Part shown: piece by piece, positions 8,824-17,043 of the stretch
Layout: each line of letters starts with the position of its first letter
Numbering within the stretch: the stretch's first letter is position 1
Source of the DNA: CAIQQQ01 sp037445025
GTDB taxonomy: Bacteria > Pseudomonadota > Alphaproteobacteria > Acetobacterales > Acetobacteraceae
Reading direction: 5' to 3'
Assembly (NCBI GenBank): GCA_037445025.1
Contig: JBBILI010000002.1
Coordinates: 1 to 64,000, forward strand
DNA: 64,000 nt
The notes under the pieces: generated by a model
The model's input: the letters and a program-made list of their open reading frames with translations, nothing else
Told to the model about the DNA's origin: nothing
Databases searched by the model: none
Position numbers and translations under genes: made by a program

Positions 8824-9312
8824 CCCAACCACCCGCCGGAACGGACTGACCGGCAACACCTCCCCCTCCCAGAACCGCTCCGGAAACGCGTCCGCCGCCA
8901 CCAGCGCCGTCCCATTCCAGAACCCCATCTCCACCCGCCCCTCAGGCCCCCACGCCAGCGGCAGAGGCCGCCACGCCGACCAGCACATATCCGTCACGCG
9001 ATACAACCCGTCATACGGTGCCAGCGAGGCCTCGATCTCGTCGCGATGCGCCAGCACCTCCGCCACCACACGCTCCAGATACCGCGCGATGAACCGCCGT
9101 GGCGCCACCCGATACGCCCCGCAGGCACCCTGCAGCCACACGCCATACGCCGCCCAGCACGCCTCGAAATCGCGCGTCGCGGGCCAGGCCGCCTCCGGCG
9201 CCGCCACGCTGTGCAGGCGCAGCGGCCGCGCCCCCACCTCCACCCCCGGCAGGCGCGGATCATCGCCCGCCATCGTCACCGGCAGCCGCTCCAGCCCGTA
9301 CAGCAGCCTCAT
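8821..9312 (-). CDS. Conserved hypothetical protein of the ABC importer operon
   Basis: A 163-residue soluble protein beginning MRLLYGLERLPVTMAGDDPRL; no known domain is recognised. It has many aromatic residues (for example CWAAYGVWLQGACGAYRV and DMCWSAWRPLPLAW) and no membrane segment or signal peptide. ATG 9312 overlaps the upstream permease stop (ATGA), which marks it as the last gene of the SBP-ATPase-permease-permease run. By position it may be an enzyme acting on the imported solute, but that is inference. Longer upstream starts run antisense-like through the permease and were rejected. Confidence 0.6.
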   Translation of the reverse strand: MRLLYGLERLPVTMAGDDPRLPGVEVGARPLRLHSVAAPEAAWPATRDFEACWAAYGVWLQGACGAYRVAPRRFIARYLERVVAEVLAHRDEIEASLAPYDGLYRVTDMCWSAWRPLPLAWGPEGRVEMGFWNGTALVAADAFPERFWEGEVLPVSPFRRVVG

Positions 9313-10076
9313 CTTGGATTGAACTCCGGGTGCCAGCGCAGCAGCCGCCGCCGCAGCCGCGTCATGCCGGCCACCGCCACCAGCCCCACCAGCGACGTCT
9401 CGACGATGCCGGCATACACCCCCACGCTGTCGGCATACTGGCCGGCTGACAGCATGGCCCCGCCCAGACCCTCGCCGCCCATCAGCATCTCGGCCGACAC
9501 CGCCGTGATCAACGACATCGGCAGCGCGATCTGCATGCCGGTCAGAAACGACGGCATCGCCGCCGGCCACACCACCTCGCGCAGCATGGCGAACGGCGAG
9601 GCGCCGAGGCCGCGCGCCGACCACAGCAGAAACCGGTCCACCCCGCGCGTGCCGGCCTCCGCCGCCACCACCACGGTGAACACCGCGGCAAACGCCACCA
9701 TGATCACCTTCGACAGATCATAGACGCCGAACCACAGCATGAAGACCGGCAGAAACGCGATCTTGGGCATGGGAAACCCCACCGACACCAGCGGCTCGCA
9801 GAACCAGCGCAGCACCCGCCCGCGCGCGATCAGAACCCCCGCGGGAATGCCGATGCCGCAGGCCAGCGCGAACCCCGCCAGCGACCGCGCCAGCGTCAGC
9901 CCGGCATTGACAAAGAAATCCCCGCTCGCCACGTCCTGCCCCAGCCGCAGCACCACCTGCTCCACCGGCGGCAGCAGGAACGGGTTGATGACATGCGCAT
10001 CCGCCACCCCAGCCCAGATCGCCAGCAGCACGAACACCGGCGAGGCCCGCAGCAGCCAGGAGGTCACGCGCGCCAT
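9309..10076 (-). CDS. ABC transporter permease (SsuC/TauC type), second copy
   Basis: A 255-residue inner-membrane permease with about six hydrophobic segments. The cytoplasmic EAA-type loop reads ARGLGASPFAMLREVVWPAAMPSFLTG. This is the nitrate/sulfonate/taurine branch of binding-protein-dependent permeases. It overlaps the preceding permease by 13 bases and the following hypothetical gene by four. Two different permease genes in one operon imply a heterodimeric channel, whereas SsuC/TauC are normally homodimers. Confidence 0.88.
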   Translation of the reverse strand: MARVTSWLLRASPVFVLLAIWAGVADAHVINPFLLPPVEQVVLRLGQDVASGDFFVNAGLTLARSLAGFALACGIGIPAGVLIARGRVLRWFCEPLVSVGFPMPKIAFLPVFMLWFGVYDLSKVIMVAFAAVFTVVVAAEAGTRGVDRFLLWSARGLGASPFAMLREVVWPAAMPSFLTGMQIALPMSLITAVSAEMLMGGEGLGGAMLSAGQYADSVGVYAGIVETSLVGLVAVAGMTRLRRRLLRWHPEFNPR

Positions 10077-10804
10077 CGCAGCAACCTGTCGCTGAGCAGC
10101 AGAAAGCCGCGATCGGCCAGAAATCCCAGCGCCGTCACCAGCAGAATCACCGCGAACATCTCGGCATAGCTGCCCTGGTCGCCGAAGCTGCCGATCATGA
10201 ACCCAAGCCCGTTGCTGGCGATCACCAGCTCGGAGGCCACCATCAGCAGGAACATGAACGCGATCGTGGTGCGCACCCCCGTCAGCAGCTGCGGCAGGGC
10301 GGCGGGGAACAGCACCTCGGCGATCACCTCCAGCCGGCTCGCCCCCAGGCTGCGCGCCGACCAGCCGAGCAGCGGATCGACGCCGCGCAGCCCGTTATAG
10401 GTGCTCAGGATCATCGGCAGCAGACAGCCGAGAAACACCAGGAACACCTTCGACGCATCGCCGATGCCGAACCACACCAGCACCAGCGGGATCAGTGCCG
10501 ATTTCGGCAGCGGATAGAAGATCTGCACGATCGGATCGACCGCCGAACGCACCCAGGGCACCAGCGCCATGCCGGCCCCCAGCGCCGTGCCGCACGCCAG
10601 AGCGAGGCCGAAGCCCAGCAGCGAGCGCCCCAGCGAGGCCTCGCCGTTGGCCAGCAGATCGCCGCCGCGCGCAAGCTGCCACAAGGCTTCGATGACGGCG
10701 GAGAACGAGGGCAGCACATGCGCCGAGATCAGCCCCAGCCGGCTCGTCGCCTCCCACAGCAGCGCCACGATCGCGAGCGGCAGGTAGGCAAGCAATGCCC
10801 GCAT
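10064..10804 (-). CDS. ABC transporter permease (SsuC/TauC type), first copy
   Basis: A 246-residue permease starting MRALLAYLPLAIVALLWEA. The EAA-type loop ARSLGASRLEVIAEVLFPAALPQLLTG is clear. ATG 10804 overlaps the ATPase stop (ATGA) and was preferred over an upstream in-frame start lying inside the ATPase gene. It pairs with the next permease to form the membrane channel. The family imports sulfonates, taurine, nitrate or pyrimidine precursors; the substrate cannot be told from this subunit. Confidence 0.88.
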   Translation of the reverse strand: MRALLAYLPLAIVALLWEATSRLGLISAHVLPSFSAVIEALWQLARGGDLLANGEASLGRSLLGFGLALACGTALGAGMALVPWVRSAVDPIVQIFYPLPKSALIPLVLVWFGIGDASKVFLVFLGCLLPMILSTYNGLRGVDPLLGWSARSLGASRLEVIAEVLFPAALPQLLTGVRTTIAFMFLLMVASELVIASNGLGFMIGSFGDQGSYAEMFAVILLVTALGFLADRGFLLLSDRLLRWRA

Positions 10805-11583
10805 CAATGCCCCCGCGCCTCGTCCACTTCGCTGCGCACCATCTCCCACACCGTCTCCACCATCTCCGCGAAGTCGGCCCGCTTGTGGACGTTCTTGTCG
10901 CTGCTGCGGTTGAAATCGGCCTGCACCCGCCGGCTGATCCGCCCCGGTCGCGCCGACATCACCGAGATCTCGTCGGCCAGAAACACCGCCTCCGCCACGT
11001 CATGCGTCACGAACACCACCGTCTTCTGCGTCGCCCGCCAGATCGACAGCAGCTCCTCCTGCATGATCCGCCGCGTCTGCGCGTCCAGCGCGCCGAACGG
11101 CTCGTCCATCAGCAATATGTCCGGGTCGATCGCCAGGGTGCGCGCGATCGCAGCCCGCTGCTGCATGCCGCCGGATAGCTGCGAGGGATAGCTGCGCTCG
11201 AAGCCGGTGAGATGCACGAGGTCGATGAAATGCTTCGCCCGCTGCTCCGCCTCCGCCCCGCGCACGCCTTTCTTCTCCAGCCCGTAGCGCACGTTCTCCA
11301 TCACCGTCTTCCACGGGAACAGCGCGAAGTTCTGGAACACGATGCCCCGGTCCGGCCCCGGCCCGGTCACCGCGCCGCGCGCGGTGCGGATGCGGCCCTG
11401 CTGCAACGTCTGAAACCCGCCGATCAGAAACAGCAGCGTGCTCTTGCCGCAGCCGCTCGGCCCCAGCAGCGCATGAAACTGGTTGGCGGGGATCGACAGG
11501 TTGATGTTGTCCAGCGCCACCATCCCCGCCCCGGCGCGCGCCCGGTAGCCGTGGCTGACGGCTTCGATCTCGATGCCGATCAC
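10804..11583 (-). CDS. ABC transporter ATP-binding protein (SsuB/TauB type)
   Basis: A 259-residue ATPase. It has Walker A GPSGCGKST, Q-loop FQNFALFPWKT, signature LSGGMQQRAAIART, Walker B ILLMDEPFGALD and the H-loop VTHDVAEA. The sequence follows the taurine/nitrate/sulfonate ATPase pattern. The start is GTG 11583, overlapping the binding-protein stop (GTGA). It energises the two downstream permeases. Confidence 0.92.
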   Translation of the reverse strand: MIGIEIEAVSHGYRARAGAGMVALDNINLSIPANQFHALLGPSGCGKSTLLFLIGGFQTLQQGRIRTARGAVTGPGPDRGIVFQNFALFPWKTVMENVRYGLEKKGVRGAEAEQRAKHFIDLVHLTGFERSYPSQLSGGMQQRAAIARTLAIDPDILLMDEPFGALDAQTRRIMQEELLSIWRATQKTVVFVTHDVAEAVFLADEISVMSARPGRISRRVQADFNRSSDKNVHKRADFAEMVETVWEMVRSEVDEARGH

Positions 11584-12587
11584 GGGTTGGCCGCAATCCG
11601 GCGCACCGCCTCTTGGATGAACGAGAGGTCGGCATAGTCCGGCGCCACCGTGATCGGCTTGGGCAGCAGATGGATATGCGCCAGGATATCGATGGTGTTC
11701 TGCAGCGCCACCAGGTCCGGCATCTGGTTCGGATCGCGGTAGTAATCATCCGCGGTGAACTGATACGCCACCTCCGCCACCGGCACCTTCATGAAGTTCG
11801 CCACGATCGCAGCGCCCGCGGCGCGATTGGCCGGCGCCTTGAACCAGGTCCAGGCGCGCACATAGTCCTCGGTGAAATCCTGCACCGCGGCCTTGTTCCT
11901 GGCCAGGAAGTCGCTGGTGGCGATGAGAAAGATCGCATCGGTATGGCCCAGCCCATCGCCGTCGTTGAACAGCACACGGTATTTCGGGTCGTTCTGCACA
12001 GCGATCAGCTGCGGCATCAGAATCGGCGCCGCATCGACCTTGCCGTCGTCCAGCAGCGCCAGCATGCTGGGGAACGCCGCCTGGATGGTGGTGAACTGGC
12101 GCGGGCTGATGCCGTGCTTGTCGAGCACCGCGCGCATCGCGGTGTCCGACGCCGAGCCGATCGCGTTGGACGCGATGCGCTTGCCGCGCAGATCATCCAC
12201 CGTCTTGATGCCGCTGTCCGCGCGCACCACGAAGGTTTCGCTGTGATGGCCAGGCACACCTTCCTGGAACACATCCGCCACCACCTTCACATCGAGATGC
12301 GCGTTCTCCACCGCCAGCGCCAGCGTGCCGGAGGAGGACGTCATGAAATCGATCTGACCGGCAGCCAGTGCGGAGAGCTGCGGGGAACTGCCGCGAAACG
12401 CGATCGGCTCGACGGTATAGCTCTGGCCGTAATGTTTCAGCACCTCGGGGCGCGAGAACAGCACCGGGATCATATGGCCCGGCATCGTCGTCCAGGCGAT
12501 GCGGATCTTGAGCGGATCGGCCAGCGCGGGGGCCGCACAGGCCACCAGCAAGGCGAACGCCAGACGTACCGCTGTCATCACACGCAT
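11580..12587 (-). CDS. ABC transporter substrate-binding protein (SsuA/TauA/NMT1-like)
   Basis: A 335-residue periplasmic binding protein. A signal peptide of about 22 residues (hydrophobic AFALLVACAAPALA) precedes the mature start ADPLKIRIAWTTMPGHMIPV. The body follows the NMT1/SsuA layout, with QIDFMTSSSGTLALAVEN and a VDDLRGKRIASNAIGSASD hinge segment. ATG 12587 has GGGAGAG upstream; ATG 12578 is an alternative. A longer open frame continues upstream but is antisense to the deacetylase gene. It is the first gene of the importer operon and is divergent from the deacetylase across about 155 bp. Confidence 0.87.
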   Translation of the reverse strand: MRVMTAVRLAFALLVACAAPALADPLKIRIAWTTMPGHMIPVLFSRPEVLKHYGQSYTVEPIAFRGSSPQLSALAAGQIDFMTSSSGTLALAVENAHLDVKVVADVFQEGVPGHHSETFVVRADSGIKTVDDLRGKRIASNAIGSASDTAMRAVLDKHGISPRQFTTIQAAFPSMLALLDDGKVDAAPILMPQLIAVQNDPKYRVLFNDGDGLGHTDAIFLIATSDFLARNKAAVQDFTEDYVRAWTWFKAPANRAAGAAIVANFMKVPVAEVAYQFTADDYYRDPNQMPDLVALQNTIDILAHIHLLPKPITVAPDYADLSFIQEAVRRIAANP

Positions 12588-12743
12588 CGGCCGCTCTCCC
12601 GGTGCGGCGCCTCGCATCGGGCGCCATTCGTTGTGGCCGTAAGTGAAGCCTGTTCCCGCCGCCCCGCGCAAGCCGCCACATTGACCAATTCGACCGACAT
12701 AGGCGTAATCGCTCTCGCACATGAGCCGCCGGGAGCCCCTCCG

Positions 12744-13616
12744 ATGATGACGCCGCGCGACCGCGCCCCCTTCTCCGCCATCGTCGATCGCCCGAAACTG
12801 AAACTGCCCGACGGCGCGCGCCTCGTCGTCTGGACCATCGTCAACCTTGAAGTGTGGGACATCGGCCGCCCGATGGCCCGTCAGATCCTCACCCCACCTC
12901 AGGGCATCGCGTTGCAGCCGGACGTGCCGAACTGGTCCTGGCACGAATACGGCATGCGCGTCGGCGTGTGGCGCTTCTTCAAGCTGTTCGAAACGCTGGG
13001 CATCCGCCCCACCCTGTCCATCAACGCCCGCGTCTGCCAGGACTATGAGCGCGTCGCCGCGCAGGCGCGCGATGGCGGCTGGGAATTCATGGGCCATGCC
13101 TGGGACCAGGGCCCGATCCACAAGATCGAGGATCAGCGCGGCATGATCCACAAAAGCATGGACTATCTCGAATCCTTCGTGGGCAGGCGCCCCGTCGGCT
13201 GGCTGGGCCCCGGACTCACCCAGACCATGGAAACCCCCGAACTGCTGGCCGAAGCCGGCGTGAAATACATCGGCGACTGGGTGTGGGACGACGAGCCCTG
13301 TGAGATCCACACCGAAAAGGGCCCCCTCGTCACCCTGCCCTACACCGTGGAGCTCAACGACATCCCGACCATGATGATCCAGCACCACGAAAGCCCTTAC
13401 TGGCTGCAGCGCTGCCGCGACACATTCGACCGGCTGTACCAGGAAGGCGAGGACCGCGCCAAGATCATGGCGCTCGCCATCCACCCCTATATCTCCGGCC
13501 AGCCGCACCGCATCCGCTACCTCGAGGAGGTCTACGCCTACGCCCGCGCCCACAAGGGCGTGGTGTTCTGGAACGGCGAGGAGATCCTCGAATGGTGGCA
13601 GGTCGCCAGAAGCTGA
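12744..13616 (+). CDS. Polysaccharide deacetylase-family (PuuE/allantoinase-like) hydrolase
   Basis: A 290-residue NodB-type metal-dependent hydrolase without a signal peptide. Segments typical of the PuuE-like branch include NLEVWDIGRPMARQ, the NWSWHEYG block, GWEFMGHAWDQGP and IHPYISGQPHRI. Enzymes of this branch cleave C-N bonds in small molecules, such as uric-acid-independent allantoin hydrolysis; sugar polymers are less likely substrates. It is divergent from the ABC importer operon, so it may act on the imported solute. Urease downstream in the window makes a ureide substrate attractive, but this is not shown. ATG 12744 matches the family start. Confidence 0.75.
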   Translation: MMTPRDRAPFSAIVDRPKLKLPDGARLVVWTIVNLEVWDIGRPMARQILTPPQGIALQPDVPNWSWHEYGMRVGVWRFFKLFETLGIRPTLSINARVCQDYERVAAQARDGGWEFMGHAWDQGPIHKIEDQRGMIHKSMDYLESFVGRRPVGWLGPGLTQTMETPELLAEAGVKYIGDWVWDDEPCEIHTEKGPLVTLPYTVELNDIPTMMIQHHESPYWLQRCRDTFDRLYQEGEDRAKIMALAIHPYISGQPHRIRYLEEVYAYARAHKGVVFWNGEEILEWWQVARS

Positions 13617-13673
13617 CCATGCGTTCTGGATCGTTTCCGCAGCATGACGGGTGGCGCAGCCAGGGTTGGTAAG

Positions 13674-13787
13674 ACGTTCTTTTTTGAAAAAAGAACCAAA
13701 AAACTTTCAAACGCTGGCGCCAACCTTATCGGAAAGGTCCATGCAAACGTTTGAAAGTCTTTTGCTTCTTTTCTTCAGAAAAGAAGC
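13674..13787. repeat. A/T-rich double-hairpin element, copy 2 (long form)
   Basis: Hairpins lie at 13676-13696 and 13765-13786. The inner arms CAAAAAACTTTCAAACG and CGTTTGAAAGTCTTTTG are complementary and enclose a spacer with GCTGGCGCC. It sits between convergent genes (deacetylase and dehydrogenase fusion). T-runs lie 3' of a stem on both strands. Confidence 0.82.
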
Positions 13788-13797
13788 GCTTGCTTCC

Positions 13798-15114
13798 TTA
13801 AGCCCCCGTCTGCGCCACCAGCCCCACCGCCGCAATCCCCGCCAGCGCGCACGCCTCGTCGGCATCCGAGACATCCCCGGAAATCCCGACCGCCCCCAGC
13901 AGCGCCCCCGCCGCGTTGCGGATCAGCACGCCGCCCGGCACCGGCACCACCCGCCCGCCGCTGGCCATGCCGATCGCCGCGATGAACGACGGATTGCCCT
14001 GCGCCCGCTGGAACAGCTCGCGCGAGCCGAACCCCATGCCCAGCGCGCCCCACGCCTTGCCGTAGGCGATGTCGAACCGCAGAATCCCGGAATTGTCGCT
14101 GCGCTGAAACGCCACCAGATGCCCGCCCGCATCGAGCACCGCCACCGTCAGCGGCTGCAGCCCCATGGCCTGCCCCTTGCCGAGCGCGACATGCACGATG
14201 GTGTTGGCGACATCGAGGGTCAGCGCGGTCGCCGCCGGCCGGCTGCCCCAATACGCCGGCATCGAGGCGGCATCGCGATCGCCGATCCCGGATCCCACCG
14301 CCTCGTTATAGGCATGCGCGGCCCGGCTGGTCACCGGAAGGGTGAAGCCAAGGCTGGCGGCCTCGGCCAGCATGGTGTTGAGATCCTTGGCAATGCCCTC
14401 CAGGCTGAAGGCGGTCGGCCCGCCGGTGCCGCCGGCCAGCGCATCCACCACCGCATGGCCGCGCACCTGCAGCGCATTGGGCGCGCCGGAGGTGTCGCCC
14501 ATCACATCCATGAACCAGGCGGCGTCGCGGCCAAGATGCTTCACCAGCGCATGCGCCTCGCCCAGCGCCTGCCAATACACCGCCAGCGGCAGATTGACCG
14601 CGAGCTTCATCGACGCCCCGGCCCCCACCGGCCCGCAATGCACCACGCGCCGGCAGAGCTGCTCCAGCACCGGCCTGGCCCGTTCGAAATCGGCCTCCGC
14701 GCCACCCACCAGCCCCAGCAGCTTGCCGTTGCGCGCCGGCGTCACCGTGCCGCCGACCGGACATTCGATGAACGCGCCGCCCGATTTCACGACCGCCGCC
14801 GCCAGCTCCTGCTCCACGATCGGGCGCACGGTGCTCATCTCGATCACCAGCCGCCCGGCCAGATCCGCGGCCAGCACGCCGCTCTCGCCGCCGAAGGTCG
14901 CATCGAGCGCCTTCTTGTCGAACATCATGGTGATCAGCACCTCGACAGCCTCGGCCAGCGCCTTCGGCGTGGCACAGGCCGTGGCGCCGGCGGCCACCAG
15001 CGGCGCCACCCGGCTTTCGGTGCGGTTCCACACCGACACGGTGTGACCCGTGTCGATCAGCCGCAGCGCCATAGCGGTGCCCATCCGACCCAATCCAGCC
15101 ACTCCGATGCGCAT
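13798..15114 (-). CDS. Fusion: beta-hydroxyacid dehydrogenase plus GlcG/HbpS (DUF336) domain
   Basis: A 438-residue protein. Residues 1 to about 290 are an NAD-dependent 3-hydroxyisobutyrate/tartronate-semialdehyde reductase-type enzyme: Rossmann GVAGLGRMGTAMA, the substrate block FIECPVGGTVTPARNGKLL, and catalytic Lys in GAGASMKLAVN. From about residue 305 a GlcG/HbpS-like domain begins (ALTLDVANTIVHVALGKG, AVLDAGGHLVAFQRSD, then GGVLIRNAAGALLGAVGISG). Both halves are usually separate genes. ATG 15114 has a GGGGGAAC ribosome site; an upstream ATG adds 11 residues. The gene is divergent from a second dehydrogenase, suggesting a shared control region. The fusion could couple glycolate/tartronate-type chemistry with a GlcG-like module. 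Confidence 0.82.
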   Translation of the reverse strand: MRIGVAGLGRMGTAMALRLIDTGHTVSVWNRTESRVAPLVAAGATACATPKALAEAVEVLITMMFDKKALDATFGGESGVLAADLAGRLVIEMSTVRPIVEQELAAAVVKSGGAFIECPVGGTVTPARNGKLLGLVGGAEADFERARPVLEQLCRRVVHCGPVGAGASMKLAVNLPLAVYWQALGEAHALVKHLGRDAAWFMDVMGDTSGAPNALQVRGHAVVDALAGGTGGPTAFSLEGIAKDLNTMLAEAASLGFTLPVTSRAAHAYNEAVGSGIGDRDAASMPAYWGSRPAATALTLDVANTIVHVALGKGQAMGLQPLTVAVLDAGGHLVAFQRSDNSGILRFDIAYGKAWGALGMGFGSRELFQRAQGNPSFIAAIGMASGGRVVPVPGGVLIRNAAGALLGAVGISGDVSDADEACALAGIAAVGLVAQTGA

Positions 15115-15191
15115 GGTCCGTTCCCCCTGGTTCATTGCCAATACCACTGCTCATATCCTAGGAACGCCGAAAGCAACAGGAAGGGGCGGCC

Positions 15192-16070
15192 ATGAGCGGA
15201 ACGGCAGGGATCATCGGGCTGGGCATCATGGGCGGCGCTATGGCGCGCAACCTCGTGGCTTCGGGGTGGCAGATCCATGGCTACGATCCGGATGCCGCCC
15301 GCGTGGCCGAGGCCCGCGCCGCCGGTGTGACGATCCATGACACGGTGGCCAGTCTCGCCGCCGCCGTGCCGGTCATTCTCTGCAGCCTGCCCTCGCCCCG
15401 CGCCGCGGCGGTGACGGCGCAGGCGATCGCCGAGGCCGGAGTGGAACGCCGCATCGTCATCGAGGCCAGCACGCTCACCCTGGCCGACAAGCAGGCGTTT
15501 CACGACGTGCTGGCCAAGGCAGGCCACGTGGCGCTGGACTGCCCGATCAGCGGCACCGGCGCCCAGGCCGCGACACGGGACATCGTGGTCTATGCCAGCG
15601 GCGACTCGGCGGCGGTGGCCGCGCTGCGACCGTTCTTCGCGGCCTTCACCCGCGCGGCCCATGATGTCGGCGCATTCGGCCACGGCACGCGGATGAAGCT
15701 GGTGGCGAACCTGTTGGTGGCCGTGCACAACGTGGCCTCCGCCGAGGCGATGGTGCTGGGCATGAAGGCGGGACTCGATCCGGAGCGGATTGTCGAGGTG
15801 ATCCGCTCGGGTGTCGGCAACAGCCGCATCTTCGAGCTGCGCGCGCCGATGATGGCGGCGGATGATTATCTGCCGGCGACGATGAAGATCGACATCTGGC
15901 ACAAGGACATGGACGTGATCGGCAAGTTCGCGACCGAGCTCGGCGTGGCCACGCCGACGTTCAGTGCCACGCTGCCGATCTACGCGGCCGCCTCCGCCCA
16001 GGGCCACGGCCCGGAAGACACCGCCTCCGTCTGCGCGGTCCTGGAAGGAATGGCCGCGCTCAAGCGGTAA
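15192..16070 (+). CDS. NAD(P)-dependent beta-hydroxyacid dehydrogenase (HIBADH family)
   Basis: A 292-residue enzyme with Rossmann motif IIGLGIMGGAMARNL, substrate-binding DCPISGTGAQAATRD and the catalytic-Lys block GTRMKLVANLLVAVHN. The length is normal for 3-hydroxyisobutyrate or 2-hydroxy-3-oxopropionate reductases. It is divergent from the fused dehydrogenase across 77 bp. The two are distinct paralogues, so they may act on related hydroxyacids. The family is sure; the substrate is not. Confidence 0.87.
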   Translation: MSGTAGIIGLGIMGGAMARNLVASGWQIHGYDPDAARVAEARAAGVTIHDTVASLAAAVPVILCSLPSPRAAAVTAQAIAEAGVERRIVIEASTLTLADKQAFHDVLAKAGHVALDCPISGTGAQAATRDIVVYASGDSAAVAALRPFFAAFTRAAHDVGAFGHGTRMKLVANLLVAVHNVASAEAMVLGMKAGLDPERIVEVIRSGVGNSRIFELRAPMMAADDYLPATMKIDIWHKDMDVIGKFATELGVATPTFSATLPIYAAASAQGHGPEDTASVCAVLEGMAALKR

Positions 16071-16093
16071 GCTCGACGCCAAAGGGGCGAACA

Positions 16094-16134
16094 GCATCCG
16101 CCCACCCAATCGTAGGGCGGATGCAATCCGCCTA
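16094..16134. terminator. Stem-loop containing a third copy of the 8.8 kb 20-mer
   Basis: GCATCCGCCC (16094-16103) pairs with GGGCGGATGC (16115-16124) across an 11-base loop. The right part is a copy of the TAGGGCGGATGCAATCCGCC unit (16113-16132) and reaches into the TAG stop of the response regulator. It lies between convergent genes and probably ends both transcripts. Confidence 0.65.
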
Positions 16135-17043
16135 CTCCGCACTCGCCGTGCGAATGGCGATGGCCGCGGCGGAGGCCCGGTTCTCCACACCCAGCTTGAT
16201 GTAGATCTGCTCCAGATGCTTGCTCACCGTGCTGGGGCGCATGCCGACGATGTCGCCGATGTCGCGGTTGGACTTGCCACGGCCGATCCACAGCAGCACC
16301 TCCGCCTCGCGCGCGGTGAGGCCCAGGCGCTGACGCAGCAGCTTCTCGCCGCTCCAGGTGCCGGCGGCCACGACGCGCAGCAGAATCTCGTCCGGCCCGA
16401 ACTGGCCCACGAAATGCAGCTGCAGCGTCTGCGACTCATGGGTCAGCGTGGCCACGGTGCGGCCCGGCTGGAGATCGGCCGGAGTCAGCTTCCAGTCGGC
16501 CCCCCACGCATACAGCTCGCCCACCGGACGGCCCGGCATCGCATCGGCGGCATCGCGCAGCAACGCCGCCGCCTGCGGGGTGGACCACAGCACGCGGCCA
16601 TCCAACGAGGCGCCGATCAGAAACCGCCCTGCGGCATCCAGCGCCATCTGCGCGCTGCGGGTGCGGCGCGCGTTGACCAGATGCACGCCGATCCGCGCGA
16701 TCACCTCGTTGGGGGCGACGGGTTTGGTCACGTAGTCCACGCCGCCTGCCTCGAACCCGCGCACCACGTGCTCGCTGGCGGTCAGCCCGGTCATGAAGAT
16801 GATCGGCACATCCGCGAGATCGGCGTTGCGCTTCATGATGCGGCACAGCTCGAACCCGTCGGTCTCGGGCATGATGGCGTCGATGAGGATGATGTCAGGC
16901 GTCACCCGCTCGATGATCGACAGCGCGAAGGCGGCGGACTGCGCCAGCAGCACGGTGAACCCGGCCGCCTCCAGCGCCTCGTTGAGCAGGCCCAGCGTGC
17001 CCGGCAGGTCATCGACCACCAGCACCGTGTCCCGCCGCTTCAT
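16132..17043 (-). CDS. Response regulator with LuxR-type HTH output domain
   Basis: A 303-residue regulator. A receiver domain (about residues 5-125) has acidic DD at 11-12, phospho-acceptor Asp55 (ILIDAIMPE) and the KP motif (YVTKPVAP). A middle segment (about 130-235, RFLIGASLDGRVLW) resembles a degenerate PAS fold. A LuxR/GerE helix-turn-helix (about 238-300) contains LTAREAEVLLWIGRGKSNRDIG. Its start overlaps the hybrid-kinase stop by four bases (ATGA), so the two are co-translated. By position it is the likely transcription activator of the divergent urt-ure genes; this is inference. Confidence 0.87.
   Translation of the reverse strand: MKRRDTVLVVDDLPGTLGLLNEALEAAGFTVLLAQSAAFALSIIERVTPDIILIDAIMPETDGFELCRIMKRNADLADVPIIFMTGLTASEHVVRGFEAGGVDYVTKPVAPNEVIARIGVHLVNARRTRSAQMALDAAGRFLIGASLDGRVLWSTPQAAALLRDAADAMPGRPVGELYAWGADWKLTPADLQPGRTVATLTHESQTLQLHFVGQFGPDEILLRVVAAGTWSGEKLLRQRLGLTAREAEVLLWIGRGKSNRDIGDIVGMRPSTVSKHLEQIYIKLGVENRASAAAIAIRTASAE

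Noticed and set aside
12588..13553. Upstream extension of the taurine-type binding protein to a 657-residue protein
   Set aside because: The extension is antisense to the deacetylase gene; a signal peptide and ribosome site mark the real start at 12587.
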